A stretch of DNA of 64,000 bases from RH-AL1 sp965198485 (GCA_965198485.1 CBDAPQ010000005.1:3658001-3722000); one strand, 5' to 3'; shown: positions 13,153 through 21,888, numbered from the stretch's first letter. The notes: a model not told the origin generated them from the letters alone. Numbers and translations are program-made.

Positions 13153-14256
13153 CTATTCCGCGGCCTTTGCCTCGGTCAGGCTGGGATAGTCAGTGTAGCC
13201 CTCGGCACCGCCGCCGTACCAGGTCTCCTTGTGGTCCTTGGCCAGCGGCGCGCCGGTTCGCAGGCGTTCGGCCAGGTCGGGGTTGCCGATGTAGGCGCGG
13301 CCGAAGCAGACCGCGTCGACCCTGCCGGCCTTCACCGCCTCGATCGCCATCTCGCGGTCGTAGAGGTTGTTGGCGATGTAGACGCCGCCGAAGGCTTCGC
13401 GCAGCGTCACCCAGTCCACCACCGCGTCGCGGTTGGTCTGGGTGACGCCCTCGATCATGTGGACGTAGGCGATGCCGCGACGGCCGAGTTCAGCGACGAG
13501 GTAGCCGAAGGTCGCGCTGGGATCGTCGTCCTGCGCGCCCTGCACCGGCGCCGGCGACAGGCGGATGCCGACGCGGCCCTTGCCGAGCACGGCGATGGCA
13601 GCGTCGACCACCTCGAGCGTCAGCCGGCAGCGGTTCTCGACCGAGCCGCCGTAGCGATCACTGCGCTTGTTGGTTCCGCTCTTCATGAACTCGTCCAGCA
13701 GGTAGCCGTTGGCGCCGTGGACCTCGACGCCGTCGAAGCCGGCGCGCTTCACGTTCTCGAAGGCCTTGCGGTAGTCGGCGACGATGCCGGCGATCTCGTC
13801 CGTCTCGAGCGCGCGCGGCTCGGAGACGTCGACCATGCCGGTCTCAATGTAGGTCTTGACGCCCTGGGCCTGGATCGCGGAAGGCGCGACCGGCCTGCCG
13901 CCGTCGGGCTGCAGGCTGGTGTGCGAGATGCGCCCGACGTGCCAGGCCTGGAGGAAGACCTTGCCGCCGGCGGCGTGGATCGCCTTCACCACCTTGCTCC
14001 AGCCCGCGACCTGCGCCTCGGAATAGAGTCCGGGCGTGAAGATGTAGCCCTGGCCCTGGCGGCTGATCTGCGTCGCCTCTGTGACGATGAGGCCGGCGCC
14101 GGCGCGCTGGGTGTAATATTCGACGTTGAGGTCGTTGGGCGCGTCGTTGCCGTGGGTGGCCCGGTTGCGGGTCAGCGGCGCCATGACGATGCGGTTGGCG
14201 ATCTCGGTGTCGCCGACCTTGAGCGGCTGGAACAGGGCGGAAGCGTCGGTGGGCAT
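13153..14256 (-). CDS. NADH:flavin oxidoreductase, Old Yellow Enzyme family
   Basis: A 367-residue FMN-dependent TIM-barrel reductase of the NemA/xenobiotic-reductase type, acting on activated C=C bonds or nitro compounds with NAD(P)H in the cytoplasm. Family marks in order: LFQPLKVGDTEIANRIVMAP at the N-terminus, AGLIVTEATQIS, the substrate/FMN segment VEVHGANGYLLDEF, RSDRYGGSVENR, and FGRAYIGNPDLAERL near the C-terminus. The ATG at 14256 begins directly before this conserved N-terminus; longer readings upstream are not conserved. The physiological substrate is not evident from context. Confidence 0.93.
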   Translation of the reverse strand: MPTDASALFQPLKVGDTEIANRIVMAPLTRNRATHGNDAPNDLNVEYYTQRAGAGLIVTEATQISRQGQGYIFTPGLYSEAQVAGWSKVVKAIHAAGGKVFLQAWHVGRISHTSLQPDGGRPVAPSAIQAQGVKTYIETGMVDVSEPRALETDEIAGIVADYRKAFENVKRAGFDGVEVHGANGYLLDEFMKSGTNKRSDRYGGSVENRCRLTLEVVDAAIAVLGKGRVGIRLSPAPVQGAQDDDPSATFGYLVAELGRRGIAYVHMIEGVTQTNRDAVVDWVTLREAFGGVYIANNLYDREMAIEAVKAGRVDAVCFGRAYIGNPDLAERLRTGAPLAKDHKETWYGGGAEGYTDYPSLTEAKAAE

Positions 14257-14300
14257 GCTGTCTCCGGGTTGAGGCCGCGCTGCGGCGGCGGGTCGCTGCC

Positions 14301-14806
14301 TTACATAGGGATGATTGGCGCGCTGCCACCTCGTCCGACGCCCGGCTGCGACGCGCGAAACGGGACGGCGCCGCGATCGAGGCTGCCGCGATAGGCGAGG
14401 ACCAGCCCGAGCAGCCGGTGCGCCACGACGACGGTGGAGCCGTAGCCGGCGGGCTTGGAGCTGGCGACGGCGAGCACGCCGCGCGCCTTGGCCGTCGCGT
14501 CGAGCGCCGCCGGGAAGGCGGCGACCTCGGCGCGGGCGTCGGCGAGATTGGCGCGCCGCTCGCGATGGCGGCGCGTGCCAGCACCAGCTTGCCAGCTTGG
14601 AAAGGAGCTGCGGCATCGACCACGGTGCTGGGCGCTAGAGCGGCGAGACCAAGGCGGCGGCGGTCGAGGCCTGCTGCGGAGAACGTCGCGTCGACGGCGA
14701 GCGCCAGCGATGCGCGCAGGACTTCCAGAGCCGGCAGCGAGGACGAGGTCGAATCCGGCGATGCGCGAGGTGAGGCGCCGGTGGCGCCTATCCAAAGCAC
14801 GCGCAC
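14301..14806 (-). pseudogene. Possible frameshifted hypothetical gene
   Basis: Two overlapping minus-strand frames look like halves of one protein of about 165 residues. The first starts at the ATG at 14806 (MRVLWIGATGAS) and reads to FQAGKLVLARAAIASG near 14555. The second continues with ANLADARAEVAAFPAALDATAK and KPAGYGSTVVVAHRLLGL to about 14301. Neither half matches a family I recognise. It lies 16 bases after the GapR gene on the same strand. It could equally be GC-driven open frame without function. Confidence 0.3.
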
Positions 14807-14822
14807 GTCTGACGCCTGGCGG

Positions 14823-15077
14823 CTAGGTGATGCCGAGCGCGCTCATGTAGAGCTCGAGGATCGCCTCCTGCTCCTGGCGCTCGGAATGGTCCTGCTTGCG
14901 GATGCGCAGGATGGAGCGCACCGCCTTGACGTCGAAGCCGCGGCCCTTGAGCTCGGCGAAGACGTCCTTGATGTCGTCGGAGATCGCCTTCTTCTCCTCC
15001 TCGAGGCGCTCGATGCGCTCGACGAACTGCTTGAGCTCCTCGGCGGCGACGCCGCTCTCGGCGATGTCCTGTGTCAT
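14823..15077 (-). CDS. gapR: GapR-type nucleoid-associated protein (DUF2312)
   Basis: This 84-residue protein belongs to the DUF2312/UPF0335 family. In Caulobacter GapR binds AT-rich and overtwisted DNA and supports replication and transcription-coupled supercoil relief. The diagnostic block GFDVKAVRSILRIRKQD is at residues 47-63, preceded by a coiled-coil helix (EELKQFVERIERLEEEKKAI) and followed by the conserved end ILELYMSALG. The length is normal. Function is transferred from the family. No obvious operon partner. Confidence 0.93.
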   Translation of the reverse strand: MTQDIAESGVAAEELKQFVERIERLEEEKKAISDDIKDVFAELKGRGFDVKAVRSILRIRKQDHSERQEQEAILELYMSALGIT

Positions 15078-15169
15078 GATCGTGTCCGGGCGCGTAGACG
15101 GAGCGCGCGGGCATGCTATGGCCCACGCCCGCCGTCAAGCCGAAGCTCCGGGCCGCCGAAGCGCTCAGC

Positions 15170-15346
15170 TCAATAGCCGTCGCCGTATGGGCGACCGTAT
15201 CCATAGCCTCCGCCGGTTCCGTAGCGGCGGGCGCCCGACACGCCAGACCCGAACGAGTTCGGGCGACAGCGGCCGTAGGTGCCGCGTGAGTAATCAAGAC
15301 CGCAGCCTCGAGCGACGAGGGTGACGGCGATGGCGACGAGAGGCAT
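15170..15346 (-). CDS. Small Gly/Tyr/Arg-rich protein, 58 residues
   Basis: A short open frame from ATG at 15346 to TGA at 15170. Residues 1-16 are hydrophobic with a Cys (MPLVAIAVTLVARGCG), and the rest is rich in Gly, Tyr and Arg with GYGYGRPYGDGY at the end. This could be a small exported or lipoprotein-like peptide, but the lipobox is poor (ARGC). The Gly/Tyr pattern is unlike random translation of this GC-rich DNA. No family recognised. Confidence 0.4.
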   Translation of the reverse strand: MPLVAIAVTLVARGCGLDYSRGTYGRCRPNSFGSGVSGARRYGTGGGYGYGRPYGDGY

Positions 15347-15609
15347 TCAGCGGCGCGGCATCGGCCATTGTGGCACCGCGAATAGCCGTCGCGGCGACGG
15401 CGAGACAGGAGGGGTGAACCTCCAGCCGATCAGGCGCCGACGGTCTGCACATGAGCCAAGGTTGCGAAAGGTCGCCCACGCCGCCGAGGCTCATGCCGAG
15501 ATTGCGCAAGCCTCCTTTCGCGCTACTTTGATTGCCCGGCGCGCGCGCTAACCCTTTGCTGCCACTTTAGATTACGCTGACCCTGACAGTTCTCTGTCTC
15601 TCGGATGTC

Positions 15610-15909
15610 ATGCTCTCGTGGGTGAACAACGATCTTCTCGTCACTGTGAGCACCACAGGCGAGGTCATGACGGTCGGCGGCGAGTTCGATTCCGTCGACC
15701 AAGACGGCGTGCAGCAGATCGTATTCCCCGACGGCACAGCGCTCAACCGCTCACAGATCGACGCTGAGGCGTGGTTCCGCGCTGGTGCAGGCGACGTGAT
15801 GGTGACAAGACCCTACAACAGCCACCAGGGCTATTCCCAAGCCAGGGGCACAAAAGCTTTCTTTGAAAGCTATAAAGCACCGTATCACTGGGTTGTCCAA
15901 AGGTTATAG
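15610..15909 (+). pseudogene. Fragment of an RTX (haemolysin-type) calcium-binding protein
   Basis: The 99-residue frame resembles the haemolysin-type calcium-binding-related module found between GGXGXDXXX repeats. It has the LLVTVSTTGEVMTVGGEF strand pair, the QQIVFPDGTALNRSQIDAEAW segment (compare the family pattern I-x-F-x-D-G-T-x-W-x-R) and then a degenerate start of repeats. No nonapeptide repeats, no secretion signal and no N-terminal domain remain, so it is best seen as a remnant of a much larger secreted protein. It adjoins a decayed stretch downstream. Confidence 0.55.
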
Positions 15910-16577
15910 AGGGCTTGAAAATGATTATTACGGCAGGGCGTCTGAAGTTAGTAAAAAAATTATTGATACCTTGCCTGAGTGTAATTAGCTTTCATGGTGA
16001 TGGATTATTATTATGGAAGCTTATTTAGGAGATTCGATGCTGTAATAACTCTTGGGAGGGCCTTTATTTGGGACTACTTCAGTTAAGATCCACCGGGGTT
16101 GCCAATTTCTCAAGGTACGGTCGGCCCGGCGTATCAAGGCGCCTCTTGCGTTCTGAACAGCCAAAAGAATTCCGTAGATTTCTCCGCTCACGACTTGCCT
16201 ATGGGGTTTTGGCTTTAGCAATTGGACTGTCGATGCAGACAAGCGGCTGGGTACTCGTCTCGAGAAATCATACTTACCCCTGATCGGCCCGACACAGTAT
16301 TTTCCGGCTGGTAGCACTGATCATCGTCTACGACGCCGAGAGATGGTCTGGCTAGAGAACGGCTCAATCTGCGCGCCGCGCAGGAAATTACGGCGGCGAA
16401 ATTGCCCGAAAATCATCTGTCGGTCGAGGGTGACCAGACCTTCGACATCATCGGTTCTTGATCAAAGACGGATTCGATCGCAAAGTAGGCTCATGACCGC
16501 TCGCTGTAGGTCCGCAGATCGCCATTCGACGCGACCGCTGCATCCGAGACGTCTTCGCACCGCGGTCATGTCATTCC
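15910..16577 (+). other. Decayed AT-richer stretch with scattered coding remnants
   Basis: No intact gene. Short plus-strand pieces read like real protein but shift frame and stop: LPISQGTVGPAYQGASCVLN and DFSAHDLP around 16095-16205, GFGFSNWTVDADKRLGTRLE around 16205-16265 continuing YLPLIGPTQYFPAG, and LRAAQEITAAKLPENHLSVE with GDQTFDIIGS and a stop near 16372-16460. They suggest one or two inactivated genes of unknown kind. Base composition is lower in GC than in the flanking genes. Confidence 0.4.
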
Positions 16578-17390
16578 TCAACCGTGCCGCCCGGTGCGCG
16601 AGCGGATGAAGGCCGGCTCGTGCAGCTCGGGCTGGGCCAGCACCGGCGCCAGCACGCCGGCGAGCCGGTCGGCGATGGCGCAGGCCGCCGCCTCCTCGCC
16701 GATCAGGTCCTGGCGCACCTCGATGAGCAGCCCGGCAAGCCCCCTCCGCGTGACCTCCTCGTCGAGCGTGTCGCCGCGCAGCGCGCCGTCGTAGGGCTCG
16801 TTGTCGCCGACGCTGAAGCCGGCGTCGCGCAGCCCGTCCATCAGCGGCACGGCGAAGCGCGGATCGGTGTCCCACAGCACGCCGATCTCCCACGGCCGCG
16901 GAATGCCTTTCCAATTGTCGGTAAAGGAATGCACCGCCAGCACCGCCGGCGTGTGGCCTTCGCGCGTCATCGCCTCGAGGGCGTCGCCGACCGCGGTGCG
17001 GTACGGCCGCCAGTACAGCGCGATGCGCCGCTCGATCTCGGCCGCGTCGACGCGGGCGTTGCCGGGGACGATGGCGCCGTCGGAGAGCCGCATCACCAGC
17101 GTCGGGTCGTCGGCGCCGCGGTTGGGATCGATCAGCAGGCGCGAGAAGGTGGTGAGCACCGCCGGCGCGCCGAACCGCTGCGCCAGCCGGCGGGTCACCC
17201 AGGCGGCGCCGATGTCGTAGCCGATGTGGCGGGCGAGCTGCGCCTGCGGCAGGCCCAGCGTGCCGTAGGCCGGCGGCAGGGCATTGGCGGCATGGTCGCA
17301 GATGAACAGCACGCCGGCATCGGGCGCGCCGGCGATCCGCTCGACCGGCGCCCATGCCGCCTCGGCCGTTCCCGCCTCGTCCGTGCTCAT
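16578..17390 (-). CDS. N-formylglutamate amidohydrolase family protein
   Basis: This 270-residue protein belongs to the N-formylglutamate deformylase family (PF05013), zinc-type hydrolases that release formate from N-formylglutamate in histidine breakdown or act on related N-acylamino acids. Marks are LFICDHAANALPPAYG near residue 25, HIGYDIGA, LIDPNRGADDPTLV, VHSFTDNW and LLIEVRQDLI near the C-terminus. The start at 17390 (MSTDEAG) was chosen over an upstream Met because the family begins here. No other hut genes are nearby, so the substrate is open. It is divergent from the DUF1036 gene. Confidence 0.88.
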   Translation of the reverse strand: MSTDEAGTAEAAWAPVERIAGAPDAGVLFICDHAANALPPAYGTLGLPQAQLARHIGYDIGAAWVTRRLAQRFGAPAVLTTFSRLLIDPNRGADDPTLVMRLSDGAIVPGNARVDAAEIERRIALYWRPYRTAVGDALEAMTREGHTPAVLAVHSFTDNWKGIPRPWEIGVLWDTDPRFAVPLMDGLRDAGFSVGDNEPYDGALRGDTLDEEVTRRGLAGLLIEVRQDLIGEEAAACAIADRLAGVLAPVLAQPELHEPAFIRSRTGRHG

Positions 17391-17516
17391 GACCTCACCA
17401 CACCTCTTCCAGCCTCGTCCGACAACCAGCAGCAGGGCGCTGGCGACCTGCGTCATGCTGGCGGCTCATTTGCTTTCGACAACGCCGCGCTTCTGTCGTC
17501 GGAAAGTGATCCTCTC

Positions 17517-17969
17517 GTGACAAAGACCCTCTATATCGCGGCAGCCGCGGCCTTCGCCGCGATCGTCGCAGGCGGGCCGGCGCGCGCCGATTTCCGTCTC
17601 TGCAACAACACGGCCAGCCGCGTCTCGATCGCGCTGGCCTATACCGACGGCGAGGCCTGGGTCAGCGAGGGATGGTGGAATGTCAAACCCAACGGCTGCG
17701 AGACCCTGGTGCGCGGCGCGCTTGCGGCGCAGTTCTACTATGCCTACGCCATGGACGAGCGCGGCGGCGAGTGGAAGGGCAAGGCTTTCATGTGCACCCG
17801 CGACCGCGAGTTCAAGATCAACGGGCGGCAGGACTGCTTCACCCGGGGCTTCGACCGCACCGGGTTCTTCGAGATCGACACGGGCAAGGATTCCCGCAAT
17901 TGGACCGTTCAGTTGACAGATCCGGTGCCGCAGGCCTCGGCCGCGCCGCAGCCGGCCGGCAAGCCGTGA
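17517..17969 (+). CDS. DUF1036 family exported protein
   Basis: A 150-residue protein with a signal peptide (residues 1-24, ending GPARA-D) and the DUF1036 domain. The domain marks are LCNNTASRVSIALAY, EGWWNVKPNGCETLV, YYAYAMDERGGEWKG and CFTRGFDRTGFFEID. Conserved Cys residues suggest a disulfide-stabilised small periplasmic domain; the function of the family is unknown. The GTG start at 17517 follows a GGAAAG ribosome-binding site and precedes the signal peptide. It lies 52 bases upstream of pyruvate kinase on the same strand, a neighbourhood seen in other Alphaproteobacteria. Confidence 0.88.
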   Translation: MTKTLYIAAAAAFAAIVAGGPARADFRLCNNTASRVSIALAYTDGEAWVSEGWWNVKPNGCETLVRGALAAQFYYAYAMDERGGEWKGKAFMCTRDREFKINGRQDCFTRGFDRTGFFEIDTGKDSRNWTVQLTDPVPQASAAPQPAGKP

Positions 17970-18021
17970 GCGGCGGAACCCCTTCCCCCGCTCCGCGGCG
18001 CTGCGCAGGAGAGGATCTCTC

Positions 18022-19449
18022 GTGAGACGCCTGCGCCGCTGCAAGATCGTCGCGACACTGGGCCCGGTCTCGACGCCCGACGAGATGCTGGCCAAGCTCT
18101 TCTCCGCCGGCGTCGACGTGTTCCGCATCAACATGAGCCATACCAGCCACGAGGACCTGCGCGCGCGGGTCTTCGCGCTGCGCGAGGTCGCCAAGCGCTT
18201 CCAGCGCCCGGTGGCCATCCTGGTCGACCTGCAGGGCCCCAAGCTGCGCATCGGCACCTTCGCCGTGGGCGCCGTCGGCCTGCTGCCCGGCGACCGCATC
18301 ACGCTCGACAACGACCCCGAGCCCGGCGACGCCACGCGGGTGTACCTGCCGCACCCCGAGATCCTGGAGGCGCTGAAGCCCACCGACACGGTGCTGATCG
18401 ACGACGGCAAGGTGCGCCTCCACGTCGTCGAGAGCACCGCCACGCACTCGCTCTGCGAGGTCGAGATCGCCGGCACGATCTCGAACCGCAAGGGCGTCAG
18501 CCTGCCCGACACCGAGATCCGGGTCTCGGCCATGACCCCCAAGGACCACGCCGACCTCCAGGCCGCGCTCGAGATCGGCGTCGACTGGATCGCGCTGTCC
18601 TTCGTGCAACGGCCCGAGGACGTCGCCGAGGTCCTGGCGATCGTCGAGGGCCGCGCGCTCGTCATGTCGAAGATCGAAAAGCCGCAGGCGCTGACCAAGC
18701 TCGACGAGATCATCGCGCTGTCCGACGGGCTGATGGTCGCGCGCGGCGATCTCGGCGTGGAGATGCCGCTGGAGAAGGTGCCGGGCCTGCAGAAGCGCAT
18801 CACCCGTCGGGCCCGCCGCCAGGGCAAGCCGGTGGTGGTGGCGACCCAGATGCTGGAATCGATGATCTCCTCGCCGGTGCCGACCCGCGCCGAGGTGTCG
18901 GACGTCGCCCAGGCGGTGTTCGAGGGCGCCGACGCCATCATGCTGTCGGCCGAGAGCGCGGTCGGCAAGTACCCGATCGAGGCCGTCGCCATGATGGACC
19001 GCATCGCCCAGGAGGTGGAAGGCGACCCGGTCTACCGCTCGATCATCACCGCGCAGCGCTGGGAGCCCGAGCCCACCGCCGCCGACGCCATCGCGATCGC
19101 CGCGCGCGACATGGGCGAGACGCTGGAGATCAAGGCCATCGTCGCCTGGACTTCGTCGGGCGCCACCGCCTTCCGCATCGCCCGCGAGCGCGTCGGCCCG
19201 CCGATCATCGCGCTCACGCCCTACGTCGACACCGCGCGCCGCCTCGCCATCGTCTGGGGCGTGCATCCGGTGGTGACCAAGGACGCCGAGGACGTCGACG
19301 ACATGGTCGACCGCGCCCTGTCGGCGGCCGAGGAAGAGGGCTTCGCCATCCACGACGACCGCATCATCGTCATCGGCGGCATCCCCTTCGGCGAGCGCGG
19401 CGGCACCAACCTGATGCGGCTGGCGCAGATCAAGCGCCCGCCGGCCTGA
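18022..19449 (+). CDS. pyk: Pyruvate kinase
   Basis: 475 residues. It catalyses phosphoenolpyruvate + ADP to pyruvate + ATP, the last step of glycolysis, in the cytoplasm. Visible elements: CKIVATLGPVS at the N-terminus, FRINMSHTSHED, LVDLQGPKLRIG, the catalytic-lysine segment SKIEKPQAL, ARGDLGVEMPLEKVPGLQKR, VVVATQMLESM, and a C-terminal domain with AIVAWTSSGATAF. The length matches bacterial pyruvate kinases. It follows the DUF1036 gene and precedes the TPR protein by 25 bases, so co-transcription is likely. Confidence 0.97.
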   Translation: MRRLRRCKIVATLGPVSTPDEMLAKLFSAGVDVFRINMSHTSHEDLRARVFALREVAKRFQRPVAILVDLQGPKLRIGTFAVGAVGLLPGDRITLDNDPEPGDATRVYLPHPEILEALKPTDTVLIDDGKVRLHVVESTATHSLCEVEIAGTISNRKGVSLPDTEIRVSAMTPKDHADLQAALEIGVDWIALSFVQRPEDVAEVLAIVEGRALVMSKIEKPQALTKLDEIIALSDGLMVARGDLGVEMPLEKVPGLQKRITRRARRQGKPVVVATQMLESMISSPVPTRAEVSDVAQAVFEGADAIMLSAESAVGKYPIEAVAMMDRIAQEVEGDPVYRSIITAQRWEPEPTAADAIAIAARDMGETLEIKAIVAWTSSGATAFRIARERVGPPIIALTPYVDTARRLAIVWGVHPVVTKDAEDVDDMVDRALSAAEEEGFAIHDDRIIVIGGIPFGERGGTNLMRLAQIKRPPA

Positions 19450-19474
19450 CCGGGCGACCCCGGAGGAGACCGCC

Positions 19475-20932
19475 TTGTCCCTAGCCCGGACCCTCGCGTC
19501 CCGCGTCCAGCTCGCCCTGTTCCGGGCGCTGGGCGGGGCGGCGGCGCGGCTGGAGCCGCGTCACGACCCCGCCCACATGGCGCAGCAGTTCGAGCGCGGC
19601 GAGCTCGTCCATCGCGCCTTCGTCGATGCCGGAGCCTCGCTGCGCCGCGCCGGTCGCTTCGACGACGCCGACGCCATGGTCGAACGCGGCCTCGCCGTGT
19701 ACCCCGCCGATCGCTCGCTGCTCTACGAGCACGCCTTCAGCGCCCACGCCGCCGGGCGCTACGCCGTCGCCATCTCCCGCTGGGAGGCGGCGCTGGCGGT
19801 CGCGCCCGATCTCGCGATGTGCCACGCCGGCGTCGCCGCCAACCTGCGCGAGACCGGCGCCGTCGAACGCGCCGCCGCCGTGATCGCGGCGGCGCTGGCG
19901 CGTTTTCCCGACGACCTCACGATCCTCTCGGAAGCCGCCCGGATCGCCGACATGCGGCTGCGTTTCGACGAGGCACTGCCGCTGTGGCGGCGCGCGGCGG
20001 AGGCGACGAGTCCGGCGCCGGAATGGCTGCAAGGCGAGGCCCACGCGCTGCTGCGCCTCGGGCGGGTCGAGGAGGCGCAGCAGGCCCTCGATCGTGCCCG
20101 CCGACGCTTCCCCGAGGCGCCGGGCCTGAGGGCGGTCGAAGGGCTGCTCGCCAGCGAGCGCGGCGACTGGCCGAAGGCGGTCGCGCTGTGGTCGGACTAC
20201 CGCCGCCGCTACCCCGAGGACGGCAACGGCGAGGTGCAGCTCGCGCGCGCCCTTGCGGGGGAGCGCAGCGCGGCACCACCGACGGGCGCCGACGAGGCCG
20301 ATGTGCGCCGGCTCATGCTCGGCTTCGAGAGCCTCGGCGAGACTTGCGAATTCGCCGTCGTGCAGCGCCGCTACGGCGCCGAACCCGCCGGCCTGCTGCG
20401 CTGGAACGACGTCACCTACGATGGCCTCATCGCCGCCCTGGGCGCGCGCTTCGCCGGCCTCGGCGAGCCGGCCGAGACGCAGCTCGTCATCGCTCCGGAC
20501 GGCGATCTGCTGGTCGAGGACCGCCGCTGGGGCCTGGCGCTGCACACCCGCTTCGAGGGCGACGAGGACCGCGAGGCGCTGCTCGCCCGCGTCTGCCGCG
20601 ACACCGGGGCTCTCAAGGACAAGCTGCTGGCCGAGCTGGCGGCGGGAGAGAAGATCTTCGTCTATCGCTCCTCCGGCCTGGACGGCGACCGGCTCGAGGC
20701 GCTGCACCGCGCGTTGCGCGTCCACGGCCCGGTGCGCCTGCTCGCCATCCAGCCCGCCGCGCCGACCGCGCCGACCTCGATCCAGGGTGCCGCCGGTGAG
20801 CTGGTCGAGGTCGGCGAGGGACTGTTCGTCGGCTTCCTCGAGAGGCTCGGGGTGCAGACCGGCGGCACCTGGGACGTCGCCTGCGACGACTGGGTGGCGG
20901 TGTGCCGCAAGGCGGCGGCGATCGAGCGGTGA
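19475..20932 (+). CDS. TPR protein with a C-terminal DUF1796-like domain
   Basis: A 485-residue protein. Residues about 30-260 form repeated helix pairs of tetratricopeptide type (AGRFDDADAMVERGLAVYP, AGRYAVAISRWEAALAVAP, LGRVEEAQQALDRARRRFP). Residues about 280-480 hold a separate domain that opens with FESLGETCEFAVVQRRYGAE, continues LLRWNDVTYDGLIAAL, and resembles domains found in polysaccharide-related bacterial proteins and DUF1796 putative cysteine peptidases. If that likeness holds, Cys in SLGETCEF would be the candidate nucleophile. The TTG start at 19475 follows GGAGGA. No signal peptide. Its role is unknown; a link to pyruvate kinase is only positional. Confidence 0.72.
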   Translation: MSLARTLASRVQLALFRALGGAAARLEPRHDPAHMAQQFERGELVHRAFVDAGASLRRAGRFDDADAMVERGLAVYPADRSLLYEHAFSAHAAGRYAVAISRWEAALAVAPDLAMCHAGVAANLRETGAVERAAAVIAAALARFPDDLTILSEAARIADMRLRFDEALPLWRRAAEATSPAPEWLQGEAHALLRLGRVEEAQQALDRARRRFPEAPGLRAVEGLLASERGDWPKAVALWSDYRRRYPEDGNGEVQLARALAGERSAAPPTGADEADVRRLMLGFESLGETCEFAVVQRRYGAEPAGLLRWNDVTYDGLIAALGARFAGLGEPAETQLVIAPDGDLLVEDRRWGLALHTRFEGDEDREALLARVCRDTGALKDKLLAELAAGEKIFVYRSSGLDGDRLEALHRALRVHGPVRLLAIQPAAPTAPTSIQGAAGELVEVGEGLFVGFLERLGVQTGGTWDVACDDWVAVCRKAAAIER

Positions 20933-21002
20933 GCCGGCATCGGCGAGCGATGTCGGCGCCTTGCTGGATCTGAAGCCGATCCCGGTAATATTTAGACGGC
21001 AT

Positions 21003-21136
21003 GTCTTCCCGGGGCGAGCGAAGCGAGAGCCCGGCACTCATGAACGCGCTTGCTGGATCGAGCGGCATCGTTCCGCTCCTCTTGCAACCGCGTTGTCATG
21101 GATTCCGGGCTCGCCTTCGGCGCCCCGGAAAGACGG
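21003..21136. repeat. REP-like palindromic repeat, copy 1
   Basis: The segment begins GTCTTCCCGGGGCGAGCGAA and ends GGCGCCCCGGAAAGAC, so the outer arms are complementary. It contains an inner GCGGCATCGTTCCGCTC block. A second copy with the same arms and core lies at 49862-49997. It occupies the space between convergent genes. Confidence 0.85.
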
Positions 21137-21211
21137 ACGTTTCGAGTCTCTTCTGCCGGCTGCGCTCTACAGATCGCCGGACGCCCGGTACGAACGCCCG
21201 GCAGGGATACG

Positions 21212-21826
21212 CTACGCCGCGATCTGCATCTGCGAGGCCGCCTCGAGCGCGCCCTGCAGCGCCTTCCCCCGCTGATCGGCGCCGAGCGCGATGCCCTCGG
21301 CTTCGATCACCTGGATGTCGCGAATCCCGAGGAAGCCGAACACGGCGCGCAGGTAGGAGACCTGGTGCTCGTAGGACGCGTGCGGGGTGCCGGCGCCGTA
21401 GAAGCCGCCGCGCGACGAGGCGATGATCACCCGCTTGCCGCCGGCCAATCCCTCCGGCCCGTGCTCGGTGTAGCGGAAGGTCTTGCCGGCCACGGCGATC
21501 CGGTCGATCCAGGCCTTCAGCTGGCTCGGAATCGCGAAATTGTACATCGGACAGCCGATCACGACCGTGTCAGCGGCGAGGAACTCGGCCAGCGCTGCGC
21601 CGCCGAGGGCGAGATCCTCCTGCAGCGCCTGGTCGTGCTTCGTCTCGGTCGCCTGTCCGGCGAGGTAGGCGCCGCTGAGATGCGCGATGGGCGCCGCGGC
21701 AAGGTCGCGCGTCACGACCTCCGTGCCGGGAGCGGTTTCGATGAGGTGCGCGACGATGGCGGCCGAGACCTGGCGGCTGACGGACGCATCGCCGAGGATG
21801 CTGGAGTCGACGTGGAGAAGCTTCAT
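21212..21826 (-). CDS. azoR: FMN-dependent NADH:azoreductase / quinone reductase
   Basis: This 204-residue flavodoxin-fold enzyme belongs to the AzoR family, which reduces quinones and azo compounds by two electrons using NADH and FMN. Marks: MKLLHVDSSILGDASVSRQV (phosphate-binding start), VVIGCPMYNFAIPSQLKAWID (FMN binding), GKTFRYTEHGPEGLAGGK and SSRGGFYG. Length is typical. It is divergent from an HxlR regulator with a palindrome between them, the usual arrangement for electrophile-induced reductases, so induction by quinone-like compounds is a reasonable inference. Confidence 0.95.
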   Translation of the reverse strand: MKLLHVDSSILGDASVSRQVSAAIVAHLIETAPGTEVVTRDLAAAPIAHLSGAYLAGQATETKHDQALQEDLALGGAALAEFLAADTVVIGCPMYNFAIPSQLKAWIDRIAVAGKTFRYTEHGPEGLAGGKRVIIASSRGGFYGAGTPHASYEHQVSYLRAVFGFLGIRDIQVIEAEGIALGADQRGKALQGALEAASQMQIAA

Positions 21827-21860
21827 GTTGGCCCCTGCTTACGGAAAGTGACCAGCCCTA

Positions 21861-21888
21861 CTTGCGTCACCGGGCCGGTCGTCGCAAG
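21861..21888. promoter_or_regulatory. Candidate operator between azoR and the HxlR gene
   Basis: An imperfect palindrome of 28 bases with outer arms CTTGCG and CGCAAG and inner arms ACCGG and CCGGT. It sits midway in the 94-base divergent intergenic region and is the likely binding site of the HxlR dimer. No experimental support. Confidence 0.5.
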
